64,000 nucleotides of DNA, taken from positions 11,068,744 to 11,132,743 of the forward strand of contig NW_004454224.1 in NCBI RefSeq assembly GCF_000283155.1, in the 5' to 3' direction. Below, in pieces: positions 59,656 through 64,000 of the stretch (its first letter is position 1; every line of letters starts with the position of its first letter). The notes under the pieces are model-generated. The model saw nothing but the letters and a program-made list of their open reading frames with translations, searched no databases and was not told the DNA's origin. The DNA comes from Ceratotherium simum simum. Lineage: Eukaryota > Chordata > Mammalia > Perissodactyla > Rhinocerotidae. The position numbers and the translations under genes were made by a program.

Positions 59656-60955
59656 TTTCTTTTTTTTTTTTTTAATTTTTTGTTTATTGCAGTAACATTG
59701 GTTTATAACATTGTAAAAATTTCAGGTGTACATCATTGTACTTCTATTTCTGCATAGATTACATCATGTTCACCACCAAAATACTAATTACAACCCATCA
59801 CCACACACATGTACCAAATTATCCCTTTCACCCTCCTCCCTCCCCCCTTCCCCTCTGGTAACCACCAATCCAATCTCTGTCCCTATGTGTTTGTTTATTG
59901 TTGTTATTATCTACTACTTAATGAAGGAAATCATATGGTATTTGACCTTCTCCCTCTGACTTATTTCACTTTGCATTATACCCTCAGTGTCCATCCATGT
60001 TGTCACAAATGGCTGGATTTCATCGTTTCTTATGTCTGAGTAGTATTCCATTGTATATATATACCACAGCTTCTTTATCCATTCGTCCCTTGATGGGCAC
60101 TTAGGTTGCTTCCAAGTCTTGGCTATTGTGAATAACGCTGCAATGAACACAGGGGTGCATGTACCTTTGCAAATTGGTGTTTTCAAGTTCTTTGGATAAA
60201 TACCCAACAGTGGAATAGCTGGATCATATGGTAGTTCTATCCTTGATTTTTTGAGGAATCTCCATACTGTTTTCCATAGTGGCTGGACCAGTTTGCACTC
60301 CCACCAGCAGTGTATGAGAGTTCCCTTCTCTCCACATCCTCTCCAACACATGTTGTTTCCTGTCTTGTTAATTATAGCCATTCTGACGGGCGTGAGGTGA
60401 TATCTCATTGTAGTTTTGATTTGCATTTCCCTGATAGTTAGTGATTTTGAACATCTTTTCATGTGTCTGTTGGCCATCTGTATATCTTCTTTGGAGAAAT
60501 GTCTGTTCAGGTCTTTTGCCCATTTTTTAATTGGGTTGTTAGTTTTTTTGTTGTTGAGATGCATGAGTTCTTTATATATTTTGGAGATTAAGCCCTTATC
60601 AGATGTATGGTTTGCAAATATCTTCTCCCAATTGTTAGGTTGTCTTTTCGTTTTGTTGATGGTTTCCTTTGCTGTGCAGAAGCTTTTTAGTTTGATGTAG
60701 TCCCATTTGTTTATTTTTTCTATTGTTTCTCTTGCCGGGTCAGAAGTGGTGTTTGAAAAGATGTTGCTAAGACCGATGTCGAAGAGCGTACTGCCCATGT
60801 TTTCTTCTAGAAGTTTCATAGATTCAGGTCTTACATTCAAGTCTTTAATCCATTTGGAGTTAATTTTTGTGTATGGTGTAAGGTAAGGGTCTACTTTCAT
60901 TTTTTTGCATGTGGCTTTAATTTTTTGCATGTGAGTTTTAATTTTTTCCATACCA
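59656..60955 (-). mobile_element. LINE-1 ORF2 C-terminal part and 3' UTR, antisense
   Basis: The longest open frame of the window that contains no undetermined bases (376 codons, complement of 59914-61044) is the ORF2 C-terminal third. It contains [20 protein letters not shown], a CX3CX7HX4C cysteine motif (in [18 protein letters not shown]) and [15 protein letters not shown]. It lacks the endonuclease and reverse transcriptase domains, so it is a 5'-truncated dead copy. The open frame runs slightly past the L1 into unique DNA. An imperfect tandem TTTTTTGCATGTG(G/A) lies at its 5' border (about 60900-60950). Confidence 0.9.
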
Positions 60956-61306
60956 CAGCATATCTGAAAGGATTGACACACTGATAGTGACAGTGGCTCG
61001 CCACAACAGTGATGCTCAAATAGGAACAGAGTAGGGTTAGACACACTCTCCAGGAGGCTTTCCCTCTTCCTCTTTCTCTTCTCCTTTGGGAGTCACCGCT
61101 ATCTTTGTTTATAGTATGTGGTATATATCTCTGTTTCTGATATGAATTAAATAGCATCCTTCGTTTGTTTCTGCAAAAACAATGTCATTCTTCACTTTAA
61201 TTTCCATGAGCTTTCTTTTATTTGTAAGTGGGAATTGGGTGAGTTTGTAAGTTGCTGGGGGTTTTTGTCTAAAAAAAAAAGTAATTATTTGTGGATAGTC
61301 AGAAGT

Positions 61307-61327
61307 GGCCTCTTCTTTCAAGAGGCC
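61307..61327. other. Perfect short hairpin
   Basis: GGCCTCTT and AAGAGGCC separated by five bases, 95 bases before a TOP6BL exon. Function unknown. Confidence 0.6.
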
Positions 61328-61422
61328 TCTTTCCCATTCCCAGCCCTGACTCACAGCACAGGAACAGCAGTCTTGAAGTGGTTGTTCTCACTCAAGGTTA
61401 CCAACATTCTCCCTCCTCTTAG

Positions 61423-61544
61423 GAGTTCACACTCTGCTCACAACTCATCTCAGTGCCATCCTCATGGAGAGCCACAGCATGGTGCAAGATTCCATCGAGG
61501 TTGCCGTGGACCAGGCCTTGGAGCAGCATCACCAGGCTGCCAAG
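61423..61544 (+). CDS. TOP6BL: TOP6BL exon, helical segment
   Basis: The acceptor is TTCTCCCTCCTCTTAG and the donor is AAG|GTAATA. The exon is 122 nt: two bases completing Gly, then 40 codons, ending phase 0. It reads VHTLLTTHLSAILMESHSM, then VAVDQALEQHHQAAK. The heptad-like spacing of hydrophobic residues suggests a long helix. In TopoVIB proteins a long transducer helix leads toward the A subunit, so this may be the equivalent (inference). Joined directly to the exon at 62598 it gives HHQAAKAHQKLQ, as in the human protein I remember. Confidence 0.92.
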
Positions 61545-61836
61545 GTAATAAAAAATTCACAACTCCCTTTCTCCTACTCTCTCTAAGAAAAAGATAGCTA
61601 AAGTATATGGCAGACACGGCCTGAGAGCCCTTCCTCCCTTAATGCCTCTTCCTCTCATCTTTTGTCACCTGGGCTGATCTTGTACACTGCATCTGGCTTA
61701 GGAACTCAAGCTTTAACTTAGATGGGTCACTGTAACCAGCTTGCTTAGTCTTACCTCCTAGTAGGTGAGTTTGAGTAAATAAGGACAAAATAGTAGACAA
61801 AAATGACTGATAATGCACCTCTTCATTATCTATCTA

Positions 61837-62075
61837 TCTATATATTTTTGTGTGTGTGTGAGGAAGATCAGCCCTGAGCTAACATCCACGCCAGTCCTCT
61901 TTTTGCTGAGGAAGACTGGCCCTGGGCTAACATCCATGCCCATCTTCCTCCACTTTATATGGGACGCCGCCACAGCATGGCTTGACAAGCGGTGCGTGGG
62001 TGCGCGCCCGGGATCTGAACCGGGCCACCAGCAGTGAAGCGCGCGCACTTAACTGCTACGCCACCGGGCTGGCCC
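61837..62075 (-). mobile_element. ERE SINE, antisense
   Basis: A GTGTGTGTGAGGAAGATCAG start, preceded by an ATCT repeat (61828-61843), and a CCACCGGGCTGGCCCC end. CTTCATTATCT flanks the insertion. Confidence 0.92.
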
Positions 62076-62264
62076 CCTTCATTATCTCTATTAATCTCCC
62101 CTTCCCACACATACTTCTGGAGCAACTGCTTCTCTAAATCTTACATTCTCCCCCTATTTCCTAATCCTTTATAACATCACTTTCTTTTCTTACCTGACTT
62201 TCTGAATTCCTCTCCTGTGTACTTTCGGTAGCACATTTCTTAATTCTTATGGTTCCCTTTTCAG

Positions 62265-62317
62265 GGAAAAAGCAAGCATAGCAAGAAAGCAAAGCTTAAA
62301 GCTTTTGTTTTTAAATG
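62265..62317 (+). other. Possible frame-breaking cassette exon in TOP6BL
   Basis: A 53-nt segment has a good acceptor (GGTTCCCTTTTCAG) and a near-ideal donor (TG|GTAAGTG), placed between two true exons whose junction is phase 0. It would read GKSKHSKKAKLKAFVFK and then throw the next exon out of frame, reaching TGA within 17 codons. I know of no such segment in the human protein. It could be an alternative exon leading to nonsense-mediated decay, or a decoy that is never spliced in. Confidence 0.3.
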
Positions 62318-62597
62318 GTAAGTGTATCTGTCATATTGCCCAGTGTCTTATTACTTATCTTTTCTGAATGTGTCTGTGTCAATAAGTCGTCTCTATGAAA
62401 GGAGAGAACATTTTTAATTTATTTCAATCCATAAGTGTCTTTTATATGTCATGACCTCAGTAAGTATTGTTGATGAGGAGGAAGAATTGTTGAAATCCTG
62501 CTCTGACTGAAATCTTTGGTCCCTTTGGGATTTTCTGAACCAGCAGCTTGAGATTATTATAAACTGTGGTCTCCCCCTTACTTGTTATGTTCCCTAG

Positions 62598-62708
62598 GCT
62601 CATCAGAAACTGCAGACCTCACTCTCAGTGGCTGCGAATTCCATCATGAGTATCGTGACTGGAAGCACCAGCAGCAGCTTCCGAAAGATCTGCTTCCAGG
62701 CCCTTCAA
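62598..62708 (+). CDS. TOP6BL: TOP6BL exon, helical segment
   Basis: The acceptor is TATGTTCCCTAG and the donor is CAA|GTTAGT. The exon is 111 nt, 37 codons, phase 0 at both ends. It reads [19 protein letters not shown], then [13 protein letters not shown]. It continues the helix of the previous exon and ends in the [14 protein letters not shown] motif remembered from C11orf80. It is the last recognised exon. The expected continuation (AADTQEFR-like) and the C-terminal REC114-binding region are not in the remaining 1.3 kb. EREs in opposite orientation lie on either side. Confidence 0.92.
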
Positions 62709-62874
62709 GTTAGTAGGAGATTGGGGATGCTTAAATGTGCCAGGGTTTTAACGACATTCTACTACCTAGCTTAGTAATATGTACAGTGCTTTCAGAAACA
62801 TTATTTCATTTGATCCTCCTGTAATCCTACGTAGTACCAGGCCTTTGGTAAGTGTTTTAAGAAATATTTGTTGG

Positions 62875-63078
62875 GGCCGGCCCCGTGGCTTAGTGGTTAA
62901 GTGCGCGCACTCCGCTGCTGGTGGCCCGGGTTCAGATCCCGGGTGCGACCGACGCACCGCTTCTCGGGCCATGCTGAGGCCGCGTCCCACATACAGCAAC
63001 TAGAAGGATGTGCAACTATGACATACAACTATCTACTGGGGCTTTTGGGGGAAAAAATAAAAAAAATTAAAAAAAAAA
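62875..63078 (+). mobile_element. ERE SINE (type B)
   Basis: GGGGCCGGCCCCGTGGCTTA head, ACATACAGCAACTAGAAGG, CTACTGGGGC and an A-rich tail. TTTGTTG flanks it. It lies 166 bases after a TOP6BL exon. Confidence 0.94.
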
Positions 63079-63089
63079 ATTTGTTGAAT

Positions 63090-63515
63090 GGATAGTGTTG
63101 TGTATACGATTTTATAAATGAGAAAACAAGTTATTTAAAATTTCTACTTCCTTTGGGTCATGTAGCTAGTTACAAGCAGAGCTAGGATTAGACCAGTAAT
63201 TCCTAATTCCTTGTTAAAGAATGTTCTGTAGACTCATGGTGACAGAATACATTGGAAATAGCTGGGCAGCCATAAGTATTACGTGTATTTGGCAGTATGG
63301 AATAGTGTAACAAGTTTCGGAATTAGATGCCTGAGTTCAAATCTTGACTCATTTACTACTAGCTATGTGGACTTAGGCCTGTACTTAACTTTTCTATAAG
63401 TGCTTCATCTATAAATTGGAAAAAGTAATAGTACCTCACAGGGTTATTATGAGGGCGAGGGCTAAATGTGAACGTGCCTAGCACATGGTAGGTTGTCAAT
63501 AAGTGTTAGTTTCTC
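63090..63515 (+). repeat. MIR SINE fragments
   Basis: TTTCTACTTCCTTTGGGTCA ... AGCAGAGCTAGGATTAGACC (first piece), and GAATTAGATGCCTGAGTTCA ... GTAGGTTGTCAATAAGTG (second). Confidence 0.65.
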
Positions 63516-63639
63516 TCCTTCTTTTCAAGAATATGTGCTGACCAATTGATATTATTGATATTATCAGTGGGGTAACACATTCATTCCATGTCTGTTGCTT
63601 CACTTTTTTGGTACGTTTTTCCTTGAAAAGATAGTATAA

Positions 63640-63827
63640 ATTTTTTTTTCCCCCAAAGCCCCAGTAGATAGTTGTACGTCATAGCTACACATCCTTCAAG
63701 TTGCTGTATGTGGGACGTGGCCTCAGCATGGCCCAAGAAGCGGTGCGTCGGTACGCGCCCAGGATCCGAACCCGGGCCACCAGCAGCGGAGTGCGAGCAC
63801 TTACCCGCTAAGCCACGGGGCCGGCCC
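63640..63827 (-). mobile_element. ERE SINE (type B), antisense
   Basis: CCCCAAAGCCCCAGTAGATA start and CCACGGGGCCGGCCC end. The 15-base GAAAAGATAGTATAA is perfectly duplicated at 63625-63639 and 63828-63842. Young copy. Confidence 0.96.
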
Positions 63828-63894
63828 GAAAAGATAGTATAATACACACAAAATTTTAAATAATAACTAACAAACTTTATCACCATAATTTAAA

Positions 63895-64000
63895 AATTTT
63901 TTTATTGATATTTTAATGGTTTTTAACATTGTGAAATTTTGGGTTGTGCATTTTTGTTTGTCCATCACCATATATATGACTCCCTTCACCCCTTGTGCCC
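63895..64000 (-). mobile_element. LINE-1 3' end, antisense, running off the window
   Basis: T-run, then TTTTTAACATTGTGAAATTT ... CCATCACCATATATATGACT, a variant of the L1 3' UTR seen elsewhere in the window. Confidence 0.65.

Larger units (their letters stand above)
35112..62708 (+). other. TOP6BL: TOP6BL (C11orf80) transcription unit, internal part
   Basis: Eight exons on one strand join into a single open frame once introns are removed. Intron phases in order are 1 (incoming), 0, missing exon then 2, 2, 0, 1, 1, 0 and 0 (outgoing). The translated pieces match what I remember of human C11orf80/TOPOVIBL, for example [45 protein letters not shown], [18 protein letters not shown], and ALEQHHQAAK. 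The protein is the TopoVIB-like partner of SPO11 in the meiotic double-strand-break complex. Known from the family: mammalian TOPOVIBL has a degenerate GHKL-like N-terminal region, a transducer-like middle and a C-terminal tail that binds REC114. The exons here cover the middle part. The first exons, promoter, last exons and polyadenylation site were not found. Identification rests on recall, not on an alignment. Confidence 0.85.

Overview
The window is ordinary AT-rich mammalian nuclear DNA, almost all intron and interspersed repeat. It is not bacterial or viral: there are no operons, and most long open frames are decayed LINE-1 (L1) ORF2 or chance frames inside SINEs. About 27 copies of the tRNA-derived ERE SINE are present. 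The typical head is GGGGCCGGCCC followed by GTGGTTAAGTGC, with a GGTTCGGATCC B box. This SINE is characteristic of Perissodactyla (horses, rhinoceroses, tapirs). My impression that the animal is a rhinoceros or tapir rather than a horse rests only on remembered differences in SINE tails and is weak.

One protein-coding gene is recognisable, on the + strand: TOP6BL (C11orf80, TOPOVIBL), the B-like partner of SPO11 in the complex that makes meiotic DNA double-strand breaks. Eight exons are visible, at 35112-35221, 40518-40601, 43148-43219, 44712-44907, 51615-51765, 53903-54049, 61423-61544 and 62598-62708. Their phases chain together without a break except between the second and third. A short exon is required there, and a 740-base assembly gap (42092-42831) probably hides it. 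Two introns have non-standard ends: 35222-40517 needs a GC-AG pair, and 44908-51614 looks like a minor-spliceosome (U12) AT-AC intron with a perfect ATATCCTTTT donor. The 5' exons and the 3' end of the gene are not recognised and probably lie outside the window.

Layout: 1-35 kb has no recognised exon. It holds EREs, L1 fragments of several ages (clusters at 2.4-4.5, 8.6-13.6, 17.6-22.7, 25.4-27.0 and 28-33 kb), two L2 pieces, MIRs and two MaLR LTRs. 35-63 kb is the TOP6BL exon region with L1, ERE, MIR, MER5A and MER20 insertions in its introns, including a 5'-inverted L1 at 57-59 kb. The last kilobase holds two EREs and the start of an antisense L1.

I found no new enzyme system, CRISPR array, cellular RNA gene or intact mobile element. 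The points most worth checking are the AT-AC and GC-AG introns, the exon lost in the gap, a strong-looking frame-breaking cassette exon at 62265-62317, and several clean retrotransposition scars. All repeat family names come from recognition by eye, not from a database search.
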